DNA of 64,000 nucleotides, taken from Deroplatys truncata (lineage: Eukaryota; Arthropoda; Insecta; Mantodea; Mantidae). Under the pieces are notes generated by a model. The model saw nothing but the letters and a program-made list of their open reading frames with translations. It made no database searches and had not been told where the DNA came from. The translations under genes were made by a program, and so were the position numbers. Position 1 is the first letter of the stretch. Each line of letters begins with the position of its first letter. The stretch is taken from NCBI GenBank assembly GCA_030765065.1, contig CM060990.1, forward strand, positions 9,113,501 through 9,177,500, read 5' to 3'. Below, piece by piece: positions 24,511 through 36,604 of this stretch.

Positions 24511-26829
24511 TCTTCTACGTTCCCTGGACATCCGGTAGTTACCTGTCTCTCACCAGACCACATATTTTGCCTGAATATAAAAAAACCATGCTTTTTACTG
24601 AAATACTCTTCCCAGTCACCTCACACTTGCTATCGTGAAAAGTGCGTCATGGTTGTCTAAAGCCTAGCATAGAATATCATAACTGAACTATTTGTAGAAG
24701 GAATTCGTATCCATTCATATATAATAATGTTTATAGACCTCCAGTGATAATGAAAGGTTTATGCATTTTCACAATCGTATGTGATTTTAATAAACTCTAA
24801 AAAGCAATATTAGTGACCTGACATGACTCACTAATGTGCCTGATGGTTTTCTTTGGCTCAGCGCTAGATGTGTGTCAGAGGGTTCACCAATAAAAGAGCA
24901 AGAAATACCAACTAAACGACATTTCAGCCGACCCAGATGCTTGCCTCTTCGCACACTTTGATCATCAAAACTCGTAGTTTGCGTCAGGCTAGGCTCTTAA
25001 CCATTGATTACGATGTATTTGCGGAAACTCCGCGTGACTCTTTGTAGAGGACGGAAAATAAAACGAAAGGAAAGCAAGGGGGTAGGAACGGAGGGCGAAC
25101 CGGAGAGAAGTAGTTTGCATTTTCGCGCTGCCGCACCACGTAATGCAACGATCTGAAGGAAGAATACCAGAGAGAGATGAAAGAGCGACTTGAACAACTC
25201 ATCGTCAAGCTGATAACTCGGACAAAAGTTTGTCGACTCGAGAAACTGTTAAGTTAATGGCAGTTTCCATTGTTGAGCTTTGTTGACTTTGCGATAGCAG
25301 GTGGAGACTTTCTTGGTTCTTCAAGCAGCAGATTCTGTAGTTTGCATCCCCATCATTCTTAAAATTCTTATGGTTGTTTTTATTAGAAGTTTGCCCTTCA
25401 CCAGAGCTTGCGGCTGGAAGGGATAGTAGTCTGAGAATTTTGCGCACTCCTCATAAGTAGAAGTGTTAGTGTGCGGAAACAATTTGCTTCTATGGATTAG
25501 ACTAACAGCTGACGTGCGGACGCCTTCAAGGTGACTAGAACCTCAGTACTCTAATCCAGAAGGTGATACCTACATTACAGGCAAAGCGTTTGTGCTGGTC
25601 TTTTATCTAACTTACACACACGCAAAATAGGTTCAGCTGCTGAAGAAGTATATTTGACAAGAAGGGTAAAAAGGCAGGAAATTGTAGATTTTTAAAAGCG
25701 AGTATTCATAACGTCCAATGAAAGTTACCAAATATTCAGGAGAAATTGAGTTACACACACTCACTTTGTCTCTTGTGTACAAAAGTAGACATGTGCAATG
25801 GATATCATTCTTTACTTCTTTAAAACTAATTCTACAACCGGTTTTTCATTTTGAGAAAGTGTCTTCTGGAATGACATGCAAACGCTTATAATTTTCTCTC
25901 TGTCCGTTATATGTATTATTTTTCCTTCTTAGAGGGAAATATTCTCTCGGCCTCGAACACAGAAATGATATATTAGGGAGACATTCGACGACACAACGGA
26001 TCAGAATGACGGAGACCGTCCAAACATTTGTGCATAAATTGTCAATTAGGAGAACCTACTTTTTGAAGCAGTAGACAGGGATTTCGGTGAAATACTTGTT
26101 AAAAGCAATAACACTTATCACAAGTCTAATTCTCTGGTGTTGAACCGCTGTGTCTGTCTCATAATCCGGAGAGTGCGAGTCGAGTCTAGGTTACGATGAA
26201 TTTTATCAGAATTTTGAGAAGCGAAATATGGAATACCCCGACACCGGCCTCATTGCACATTCATTCACCATCCTATGGAACCTGTCTAATATATTAAGCT
26301 TGCGAAAAAAATACCATTGTCGAAATTTAAGTTGTACTACTATATTGGCTATTGTAACATAGGCTTTCTGCGTTGATGCAGAAATGTTTTTTTGTATTTC
26401 ATTCTTTTACATAATTTCAGTGATAAGCAGATTCCTCCAGGCTCTCAAGCACAGTTGTATGCTTTTATGCAGGCACATTCATTTATCACCTTAACTTTTC
26501 CTTCTGAAACTAGAGGTTTATAGTCCCTTTGAAGAAAGTGAACTCGTGCTAGGTTTACTTTCACAATGTATTGCGTATTACCAGAAACAACGGTCTGCAT
26601 TAACTCTGGGTTTGTCTGGTACTTGTGAATGTTTGTACTCACAAAAGTTAGGTTACAGTACAGTACACTAAGTTTACATTAATTTTGCTCCCCCAAAACT
26701 ATGGTTTAGAGTAAAAGGCAAGTCTGACATTCAGCGTTTATAAACGACTCCACTGGTATATTGTAAATAGTTGAATTATTAGTCATCATTAATGTATGAT
26801 TCTTAACACATATTTGTTGTCCATGCCTC

Positions 26830-26870
26830 CAGATCGGTGCTTCCCAAACTTTGTTCCGTGAGGCGTGAGT
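26830..26870 (+). mobile_element. Possible hAT-type terminal fragment
   Basis: The stretch 'cagatcggtgcttcccaaac' followed by 'tttgttccgtgaggcg' resembles the 'CAG...CCCAAACTTT' style of hAT transposon ends. No partner inverted repeat or 8-bp target duplication was found by eye, so this is a weak call. Confidence 0.2.
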
Positions 26871-29800
26871 AAGCGTTCCGCTTAGGCTCGCTGGTTTTGT
26901 TGGTATTGCAATTGAAACTTCCCTAAGTTTAAATATCTTCTAGTTGCTAAAAACAAATATAAATCTAGAAGATTACAGCAGCAATTATTAGATAAACATA
27001 TTCGGTGTCTTTGACTTTTAAGCTGTCGCAAAGAAAGTTATGAACCTTTTACTGTGAGTATGAGTGTTTCGTATATTGCCTAGCCAAAGCAAATGTTTGG
27101 AAAACATTGCTCTGGATTGAATGACAAAATACAGAAGTCCGAAGGTATGGAATAGTAATGGCCGAAGTTAAGAGGTTTGCTGTTTGCCGGGGTGTAATTT
27201 CTCCCGCTTTGTAGAGACGAATAATGCTCCCCATTCCTTCAACCCTGTGTGTACATACAACCGCCGTACACAAATTAACCGACACACTAGCATCTAATCT
27301 AGATAAAAGCAAGCTGAGTTTGAAGACGAGACGCCCCCGCCTTGCATTATCATTTTCAGAACATTCCAGCGTTTGTTCTCCCGTCTCTTCCGCTTTGATA
27401 TCGCGCGTCTCACTTGGAGGCTGCAAATACATTCCTCTTATTTTCATCTGTGTTCAGGCCTTCATGGCAAGGAGTTATTTCATAAATCCTCTCATACGCT
27501 TTCTCTTAATATCCCTTGTTCCCTGGAGTCAGGAAGTAGTTAGCATACTTGCAGCAACACAAACATAAGCCGCTACTGGCAGTATGATTTGTTAACGACA
27601 CTTTGGCTACATGCTCAGCTGTCTGCTGGTGCTGAACAATTACAAAGAGAAGTACTGACAGGCCCAGGGCGAGGTGTAACACGGTTTTAATCTTATGAAA
27701 CTTAACTTAAACCTTAAGCTGTTGTTGATCACAAACTACCAAATAACTATTGTTTCACGTTGACCTGTGTGGGATCAATCTGATTCAAATTTCCAATAAA
27801 CACGAGGTGACATTCCCCAAAATTAAAGATTGAGTATTCTCTTGCTTTCAGTCAGAATATTTTTTATTTTCATTTGTTAGTTTTTAATTTTGAAGTGAAA
27901 TTTGTTTGCTTTATCAAAGCGAAAACACACGACAGCTCAATCGTACAACCCAAACCCTAACTTTAATTTTAAACAAATTCAAATAAAATATTATTTAGGC
28001 AAGTACTCGTATTATTATAAGACGTATTCATAAATATCAATTTTAAATATGCATTATGTGGGAGGACAGTGGCTTTTGATATATCTCTGCATTAACGATC
28101 CAACTATTAGTAATTGCCGGTTGAAATGCATAATTGAATACATGTTCCAAAATGTATGTTAACTAAAGCAAATTCTTGTGTTTTAATATAGAGAGTAAGT
28201 TAGTGTTATATTTGCGTAAAAACTGGTCTGCTGCTTCACTTAAAAGAGTAAATTATGCAAAGAAAGTATCAAGTAATGTATTATTACTCGATTGCATTTT
28301 AAGAGATAGATTACGCAACACAAAGATTCAAAACGACGATCCTGCTTCTTTCCGTGGAGTGAAACACAGTTATTCTGCGAAGAAGTAAAGCAAAATTAAC
28401 AGAATTAAAACTACGTTAACAAGCTGTTGTAATGTAGTCAAATATAAGCGTTTCCTTACAGACTGGTTTCCGTTATTTCATATAGTTTGTTTCACTGCAA
28501 TATCTTGAAAACATTAGCAAAGTAATTAGCTTTCTTTAAAACCTGTACTTGAATCACCGTTTGTGGCCTGAATCAATATTAGATGACGTGCTGCTGGCAC
28601 AAGTGGTTAAGGTCAAGTTGGTAGAGTACAGGACATGTTTCGGCCCAAGAGATAAAAACAACCTGATATGAGGCCGTTTATCGTGACCGAGGCGAGCAAT
28701 AATGATAATTAAGAAGACATCAAGACAGGGCCGATTACCAGGAATGACAATTAGAAAGGATCATGATAACATGTATAATGCAAATTGGAGTAAGGGAGGC
28801 GTTGAGCACCATAGCATACCCTAGGACCGTTCAACGTCGTAAACATTGGTGTGGTAGTATTTCTCCTTTACCGCAAGAAACAACTGAATAGCGACGGCCT
28901 TTAAATAAATGACAAAAGTATTGATACGTTGAGCGTCATTTTGGTGTGGGCTTATTAGATTGAACTTGTTGGTACGGGTTAAAACAAGTCGGGTACTATT
29001 GGTGTGGTGTTGTTGGGTTGCTGGGTACGTTTTGGGTGCGGGAGCGTGTGTTTTGGTCGTAAATTTTTAGTCCCTCGCGAGTTCGTTCCCCTTTTAGTGA
29101 TAATTTGATGTCGGACCGGGGAAGGATTCTTATCTCAGGTGTACAAGCAAAGAAGACGCAGGTAGCCAATAGACGACCTTCGGTTGCTGGTCCTTTATTC
29201 TTGCAAAAACACACTCCCTCTGTCCGCACACAAGACACAAGCTAATCGCTACAGTTAGGATAATTTATTAAGTCGCTGTCACCTATGCTAGGTCCCGATG
29301 ATGAGTTGTCGTTCCTCGCTATAACACGCTAATTTCTAGGATTATTACTTATTCTCTTGCACGACGCCATACGTGAACTTTGTTATTTTGCCAACCACTA
29401 CGTCGGAAATGCAACATGATGCCGTTCCGAACGAGAGCATCCCTTCGTCTTCGCAGCTCCTACCTCGTTCTGTCTAGATCTTTTCCTATTTCACGCCCAT
29501 TTTCTAGGCGACTTGGTTTGGTACCCTAACCACGTGACTTATCAAGTCGTTTATTTGCTGCTTTATTTTCTACGCTTAATTCTTATTGGCGGTTCTCCTA
29601 CCAAGACTAATGCGAATTGCTATTTTCACTTTGGAATATTTTATGGCTTGTCGCTCATTTCTAGCGTTGGTTTGTCCGCTTCAGTGAATTTGGAAACCGA
29701 TTAAACACATACGTCTTGGTGCCTCTAAGTCGCGTTGGAATGTTCTGTCTTTGTTCAGAACGCCACATGTTCGGCAGAATTCTTAAAAGGCAGACCTTTC

Positions 29801-30165
29801 CGGTGTGTCCCATTATAGCCTTCAGCTCTTTTAACAGTTACATGTTCCGGTCTACCCTTCCGCAAACTTTAGCTCTTTTGAAATTTCTTTCCTTATGCTA
29901 CAAGTATGACAAATTTTATGTGCATTTATTGTATTTATTATTATATATATGTATATATATAATTTTCAGGCGCGTGTTTCTACTTCAACATTCCGACTGT
30001 CCCGTATGTGACGTAATCAAGATCCTACAGAATTATCGGGTCCTAAAACGTCTGTGTGTTGCATATTTAAGACGCGCGCGTGGGAAACCCTTGCCTGAAA
30101 AATAAGATTAAAAAATAAGCGTGGGAGATGCCATTTGGGGTTTAACCAGTAAGCAAAACCATGAA

Positions 30166-30168
<3 letters not shown>

Positions 30169-30202
<34 letters not shown>
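30169..30202. repeat. (TA)n microsatellite
   Basis: A perfect alternating ta run of about 33 bp. A shorter, interrupted one precedes it near 29,942-29,962. Confidence 0.95.
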
Positions 30203-30205
<3 letters not shown>

Positions 30206-30714
30206 AAATAAATGAGAGATTGAGTGCACTTCAGGTGTGTGCATTTGAAAGTGAAACGGACTTAGAATGTACAAAAGTGGGGGAATTTCCGTCCTGGCAG
30301 GATGTGGCTACAAGTCGTAAGATCTTTCTCTCTCTTGAAACACATACGCGCGGGATCACGTTTTGTGCGCAGCTGTACAAATATTCCACTGTACGCGCTC
30401 TTATTAAACTACGCGCCAAAGGCCAAATGTGCAGTCGGAGTCGAAAGTATGCTGACGCGTAAGTCGCGACTTCACGAATCTAAGATTTATAATCGCGCGA
30501 AAGTAACACTGGGAAGTAAAACTACCACGCGGGAAATAAACTAATGAAATAAAGGCGGTTCAATTAAAGAAAATCTCTTGAAGAACAAAGGAATATTTCA
30601 CCTTAGCAGGCAAGTTGTTCTGAAGACCATTAAGGCAGTACAAAATCACCATGAAGACCAGAAACTTAGCTCTACCAAACCTCTCTTAAAAATTTCGTCA
30701 CTCCCACCGTCCTA

Positions 30715-31575
30715 AACCGAATTCCTAGCTCCTGAAGGGAACGTCGATATCCTTCCAAACGTCAACCCAGGTATCCGCCACAGCTACATATCTTTTCAGG
30801 GGGCGAAGTCGAACTCCCAGATATCCTTCCCGACGTCAGCACAGGTATCTGCCACAGTTACAAACCTTTTTATGGGCGAAGTCGAAATCCCAGATATCCT
30901 TTCCGACGTCAGCACAGGTATCTGCCACAGTTACAAACCTTTTTATGGGCGAAGTCGAAATCCCAGATATACTTCCCGACGACACCCCAGGTACCCTCCA
31001 CAGCTACCCTCTTTTCAGGGGTGAAGCCGACCCCCTAGCTCCTGAAGGGAACGTCGATATCCTTCCTGACGTCTCCTCAGGTACCTGCCACAGCTACATG
31101 ACTTTTCAGGGGTGAAGCCGACCCCCTAGCTCCTGAAGGGAACGTCGATATCCTTCCTGACGTCACCCCAGGTACCCGCCACAGCTACACTTCTTTTCAG
31201 GGGTGAAGCCGACCCCCTAGCTCCTGAAGGGAACGTCGATATCCTTCCTGACGTCACCCCAGGTACCCGCCACAGCTACACTTCTTTTCAGGGGTAAAGT
31301 CGAATTCCTAGCTTCAGATGGGAAAGCCGATATCCTTCCTGACGTCACCCCAGATACCCGCCACAGCTACACTTCTTTTCAGGGATGAAGTCAAATTCCT
31401 AGCTCCTGAAGGGAACATCGACACCCTTCGCGACATCACCCCAGATACCCGCCACAGCTACACTTCTTTTCAGGGATGAAGTCAAACTCCTAGCTCCTGA
31501 AGGGAACATCGACACCCTTCGCGACATCACCCCAGATACCCACCACAGCAACACTTCTTTTCAGGGTGACAAAGT
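30715..31575. repeat. 91-bp minisatellite, about 9 copies
   Basis: The unit contains 'ctcctgaagggaacgtcgat', 'atccttcctgacgtcacccc', 'aggtacccgccacagctac' and 'cttttcaggggtgaagccga'. The starts at 31,031, 31,122, 31,213 and 31,304 give an exact 91-bp period. The left units (30.7-31.0 kb) are more diverged and slightly different in length. Since 91 is not a multiple of three, no long frame results. Each unit carries a gacgtc or similar palindrome. Confidence 0.92.
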
Positions 31576-31579
31576 CGTA

Positions 31580-31985
31580 CCTACGATAATGTTAGCGACG
31601 TATTGCGCTTTGTTAAATTCCTATATATGTTCTTAAGCCGATTTGTTCTTTTTATTCCGCAAATAAATGTTAGATTTATTCTGATTATCTTCGTTGTTCG
31701 ACTATTTATCTTTACTTTTGTTTAATTTCTAGTGAGGTGACTAAGATTCCTTTTGTAGATTACTGGCAGGTACTAAAGCTATTATCTTAACCTACAACTA
31801 CTTACCTTATTTGGAAAAATGTTCCAGAAGCTTCGCAAGGCACGTCAAATTCTGGAGTAATGAGCAAGGTGGGATGCTTTAAGACACACTACACTGTAAA
31901 ATAAGAGGAGTGAAGTACTGGCTGAGGCTTATTCAGGGAGATATCTCCACAGTACCTTCCAAATGTAGCAAATACCAGCGAGGTG
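31580..31985. other. AT-rich DNA, no gene seen
   Basis: No motif was found on either strand between the minisatellite and the LINE fragment. Confidence 0.5.
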
Positions 31986-31989
31986 AAAT

Positions 31990-32557
31990 AAATGACAGAA
32001 AAATGTGAAACGATGTCAAAAGCAGACTAATGGACATCAACCGACGGAAAATGGAATCGGATTGTAAAATTAAACCTTCTCTAAGTCTAGCAAGTGAAAT
32101 AAAATTGAATATTGGTAAAGAGGCATACATACTTAACTTAGAAAGAAAGGATATATCAGAAATGGCATGGTTTAGACAGGAAGGTTGGAGGGCATAAATA
32201 ATATCTGACGATTATGGAAAAAGAATCTGTCCAATCTGCGGTTTGGATGAAGCCTGGAATGCGCACAGTGGTAGTTGGAGAACCAGCAAGCAATCACAAA
32301 CAAAGAAAAATTGTTAAGTCCTGCTAGAAGGAGACTAGCATTTTGGGATCTACTGGCCGACATGGGCAACGCCAGGTCAGATTGCTTCACTTTGTCAGAG
32401 GCAACTTATCGCTATTTTTTCTTGTTCTTTGTTTCTTTTGTCAGCTTACTTTGTATCTTTTTATGCGTGTATAGTCAATGACCCATGCACTAAGTATTTG
32501 TGTAATAAGTTTAATAATTTGAAACCAATAAAGATACCTTACCTATCTACTTACTTG
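31990..32557 (+). mobile_element. LINE 3'-end fragment
   Basis: On the plus strand a C-terminal LINE protein remnant reads MAWFRQEGWR and then RICPICGLDEAWNAH. That is the CxxC start of the Cys/His finger found after the RT in many non-LTR retrotransposons. After a non-coding stretch, 'aaccaataaagata' provides a polyadenylation-like signal, followed by a short tail of 'cctatctactta' units ending at about 32,557. The upstream EN and RT domains are absent, as in ordinary 5' truncation. In-frame stops are present. Confidence 0.6.
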
Positions 32558-32559
32558 AT

Positions 32560-34070
32560 GCGTGCCCATAATTAGTTTGAATCAAATCCTAGTTAAATGC
32601 AGAGCTGTAATAGTTTATAAGAAACCTGACCGTAGTGCTTCTAGCAGTAGACTTGTCTTGAAAACATTAGTTTAAAGGAGACACAGAATGTCCATACCCG
32701 CGGGTAATACAGTTACTAGGCTTGCTCACAGTAGTGAACAGGCATAGGACGCTATTTCTAGCCTGCCTTCTTACAAGGGTATTAAGTGAGACGTTAGTTG
32801 TAAGGAAAACACATAAGCAAGCATTAGAATCACTACTATGATCTATTCGCTATTTTGGTTGTTGACCCTACCATAGTCGCAGGAAATGTAAAGCGTTCGT
32901 AAGTAAAGAATATTCTCAAGAAATGAACAATTAAAAGAGTCTATTAAATTTCGCCGCTTTTAAATTAGGACTATAAAGACAGTTTAAAGTTATATTTGTG
33001 CTGAACACCTTTTACTTACACCTGTATTTGAATGGACTATTATATTAATAAAATCACAAGCTTTAGATTCCACAATCTCTAGCAGCTGCTCTTTCTCCGT
33101 AAGGGATTGTCATGTCAATTTCTCAGCAATAAAATCCCTGCAGCTACAAATTAAGCTGAGTTAATTTGAGAACTATTTCATTTACTCCCTCTGTAATGCT
33201 GTAACAAACCCAAATACATACGAACGTGCGCAGAACGAAACCATGTTTGATAACTCACTGACTGATATAACAAAAGAAAGATTACTAAAGTGTAAGAATT
33301 CACGCAAATTAAACTGATATATTTTGTTCTTGCATTTATGATTTAGACTGCAAATAAATCAAGTACATGGAATACTGAACATCCTTTATGGGTAAACCTC
33401 TGAACCATAGCAAAATGCCAACTACCTTGAAGAACAAAACATTTCCCATTAGCTTTTCATGAAACTTAGTTCCCGAACTCATTTTGTGAATGCTGTGTCC
33501 GTCACTGATCACAAAATGAAAATAGTTCCCTATTCCTCTCCACTCTTTAGAAACATTCCCAACATGACCTTTAAACTTTTAAATCTATATTGCACGTTAT
33601 GTAAAAAGAAACGTTCATTTGTGCTTGAGAATAAAACATTGTGGTCAAAATTACTTGTTAAAATGCGCCTGTCTCTTCTCTGAACACTGAAATGTTATTT
33701 ACCCAGCGCCATTAAACGGTCTGCTGCTTCGTTCCCCTCACAGATTTGGCAACGTGGAAAATTTTCAGAAAGCTTTCCATTCCAGCACAAACGATCTTTT
33801 CCTGATGTGAATTTTCCAAAACACGGCATGTTGGCCTTTAATGGTATTCTCAGACGTGCAGCATGAAATTATTCATCAGTTCACTACTCTAGCTTTCACG
33901 ACGAGACTCCTCTTGTGTTATTGTGTCCAGATGCAAACTGAACGAACTTGAACTATTTAAAAACCTGTAGCAGCTCAATTTTCCAAATGGAGGAAAATAA
34001 ATCATGGGAAGACTTTTCAAGGAATTCTTAAACCTGTTAAGGTGAAGGGAATTCTTTTTTATTTCCATTT
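32560..34070. other. AT-rich intergenic DNA, no gene seen
   Basis: Only a 74-codon frame (33,459-33,683) without motifs stands out. I see no repeats. Confidence 0.5.
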
Positions 34071-34071
34071 A

Positions 34072-34316
34072 TACACCGCCTTTAACTACATTGGTCTTAT
34101 TGGCGGCTTTCCTTTGGAACATATTGACTATTGGCGATGGTGTGAACTCGTATTCTCTTGTCGTTGGATTCCTTGAATTTTTTGGGTTTTAATCATTAGA
34201 TCACACACATTCACACTTCCAGGCTCTGGAGGATAGCGAATAATCTTGGCTGAAGAAAAATCCCCATCCCCAGGAACAATAGGTAGGTGCTCTACCTACT
34301 GAGCTACGGGGCCAGC
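34072..34316 (-). mobile_element. tRNA-derived SINE, minus strand
   Basis: Read on the minus strand from 34,316, it begins 'ggccccgtagctcagtaggt' then 'agagcacctacc', a near-perfect tRNA 5' half with box A. A tRNA-unrelated body follows, with 'gagcctggaagtgtgaatgt' and, near the end, 'aatccaacgacaagagaata' and 'ggaaagccgccaataagacc'. The 3' half of the tRNA and a clear box B are degraded, so this is a SINE head and not a functional tRNA gene. It belongs to a different SINE family from the other three in the window. Confidence 0.7.
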
Positions 34317-34319
34317 CTT

Positions 34320-36148
34320 AAGGGAAATTGTGTTTACAGTGGTTAGAGTATCGAGTAAAAAAACAAGGCATCCCCATACCGTCCTTCATTTGTTGCATAA
34401 ACTCTTGGAATGAATGCGTAAATAAAGATGGTGAAGCGTCAGACATGTGACACATTTAATGTAGTACATAAATATTCCAACTGAAAAAGTCAGGCAAGAG
34501 TTTATACTCGTAAAATGTAAAACTCGTCAAGTATTGGCAAGCAGGCAATTTTCTCTAAATAAACAAAAATCCTTACTGGATAGGATTCTGAACATCCTAT
34601 GAAATCCTTATAAACGATTTCTAAAATTAACCAAATGTGTTACTGGCACTCAGGAAATTCTCCATTCTAAAGTTTTTCGGAAAACTGCATCCAGAAAAGT
34701 CTTCCTTTTCAAAATCTATCTATATGACTGTGCTTTGGGACTTAACGTGCTGTCCATTTCCAAATAATCTTAGGAAAATTAATATAGAAATTATAAAATA
34801 TAATAGAATTCTTTCGGTTTCCGCTAACATACTTAAATTTATTTATCTGTTAAAATGGCATGCGTCTGTTTTAAGCAACACGTTGCAAATCTCACCCAAG
34901 TGTGTTTAACAAACACACAAGTACAGGATAGTTGATCCAAAGCAAAGAAAGAAAAAAGAAAGGGAAGGAAGAATGACACGAGGGAAGGAAGCGAACGCAT
35001 CTATTGCATTCTTGATCCACCTGCCGATTTTTTATTCTCCTGAGAATTTAAGGCCCTTTATAATATCTCAAGTCTGCAGAGACTATGAACGAAGTAATGA
35101 TGATCAGTAACAACTTAAGTGAACCCGGACATCGTATTAGGACAAGATTAAACCACAAAAAGAGCTTCATTCCGGCAAATTAACCCAACCAGTATTAGAA
35201 GTCGCACCCTTCGGATTACCGCGAAGATATACTATCCGTTACGCCTCGCAAGATTGTAAAAGCTGAGATTATGTTCCTCATAGGCCACAAATAATTCTAC
35301 ATCGGGATCATAAAATATTGGATCTCAGACACGTTTACAGCCACATAACGTAAACAATGTAAGAATAGGAGAGATCTAAGCATCTAGTAATGACACAGAG
35401 GGTTACACTTTGGTGGGATAATCAATAGCACTGCGCAAGACGTAAAGAAAGTATTAAAGGTTATCGCCAATCATGAAGAGAGCGATATAAAAACACAAGT
35501 AAATATGTAGATATGCAATAAAAACATAATAAAAGAGTAGGATGTGTCGTAAGTTCGGAACATTCACATGTGCATAAAATAGAGATTGAAAGAGCTTTAA
35601 TGGTTTATATCGCTGGAAGAGAAGATCAATGTTTTGTAGAGCTTATTTAGGGTAAGACTTATGAGAAGACATTGATAATGCCTATAACCAATCTCTGGAT
35701 AAAACATTTCAGATTTCATCGGAGTAGTAATTGGACGTTTTCAATAGATGAAGTCATTAACGGTTGAGGAGCAAATATTCGATCAGCAGTCACAGCTTCC
35801 AAGAAATGTGCACCAAAGCATTACATCTACACAGGAACGTAGGTGTAACATACAGCGCGGTTTTGCAGATATACTCGTTTATATAAGAGAATGTTACAAT
35901 TAGGATCTTACATTACATCTTACAGGTAAATGGGCCAAATTTGAATTGATGCCCCATTTATTTACCTATTTCTTAACTGTTCCAGAAGCACAATCGATTA
36001 TGCCCCTATGCAAACTAGAAGGAAGTATAACGGACTTGACAGCACTTAGCTGAATTAAAGTATAGTTCGCTTTGGTTAAATAAAGAAGGCACAAAGCCAC
36101 GTAATTATAATGAAAGTCATTATATCCTTACAACGTACTTATTTTATT
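34320..36148. other. AT-rich intergenic DNA, no gene seen
   Basis: A 90-codon frame at 34,637-34,909 has no motif. Nothing else was recognised. Confidence 0.5.
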
Positions 36149-36150
36149 TT

Positions 36151-36600
36151 ACCTAACGAGATGGCTCCATGGTAACTTACAAGACTCGCATTCGGGAGGT
36201 CCTGGGTTCGATTTTTGGGCCCGACCACTTTCACTGCGTGTTTTTCGTAGTTTTAGCTGGTTGGCAAGAGGAATGGTGGGGTGGTTTCTCTTCTTTCTCG
36301 AATTTCTTTTCCTTAATTTCCTACTGTTTGGCTTCCCCTTTGTTTCAGGTAGGCTTAGGGGCAATGCAATGTCGGTCGTGTCGGACAGATAACGCGGATC
36401 TTTTATACCTTTTATCCACATTGGTATCTGGTCTCGACGCTCACAAAGTAACAGGGACTACTTTGATAGAAGAACGCAACGACTTATGCCCATGACCTCA
36501 ACCCAATGCGATTCTTTTCGTCTTACCATGCCCAGGAGAAACGGATGAGGTGAAGGAACTGCAGGAGGCAGGCTGATGACCCGGTCATACCGACGGACTA
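36151..36600 (+). mobile_element. tRNA-derived SINE
   Basis: Box A-like 'gagatggctccatggtaact' lies at about 36,158-36,177 and box B-like 'ggttcgattttt' at about 36,204-36,215. The body words 'tgtttttcgtag' and 'aggaatggtggggtggtttc' parallel the SINE at 24.04 kb, so they are one family. The 3' part contains 'gaggtgaaggaactgcagg', which pairs in reverse complement with the 3' part of the 24-kb copy. Confidence 0.68.
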
Positions 36601-36604
36601 ATCA

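Larger units (their letters stand above)
24515..30700. other. AT-rich intergenic DNA, no gene recognised
   Basis: I read both strands and found no protein motif. Minus-strand frames at 25.0-25.45 kb and 27.05-27.45 kb and plus-strand frames at 27.2-27.6 kb and 29.7-30.1 kb are under 135 codons and unrecognised. A (TA)n tract lies at 30.17-30.20 kb. A weak hAT-like terminus is listed separately. A tRNA-like trace near 26.14-26.23 kb is too decayed to call. Confidence 0.5.

Noticed and set aside
24037-24563. Minus-strand frame of 164 codons
   Set aside because: It overlaps a SINE, and its translation parallels the antisense translation of the SINE at 36 kb, so it is repeat-derived.
25000-25450. 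Adjacent minus-strand frames of 66-80 codons
   Set aside because: No motif, conserved-looking segment or splice-compatible structure that I can support.
26140-26230. Decayed tRNA-like SINE head
   Set aside because: A weak box B-like word (gtcgagtctagg) occurs without a convincing box A or shared body.
28960-29800. Possible LTR-like stretch, with a similar one at 38.12-38.65 kb
   Set aside because: Both are GC-richer, with a minus-strand AATAAAG-like word and a cacgtgac palindrome, but I could not find matching paired ends, a primer-binding site or coding domains nearby.
34072-34316. True tRNA gene on the minus strand
   Set aside because: Only the 5' half with box A looks like a tRNA; the 3' half and acceptor pairing are missing, so it is a SINE head.
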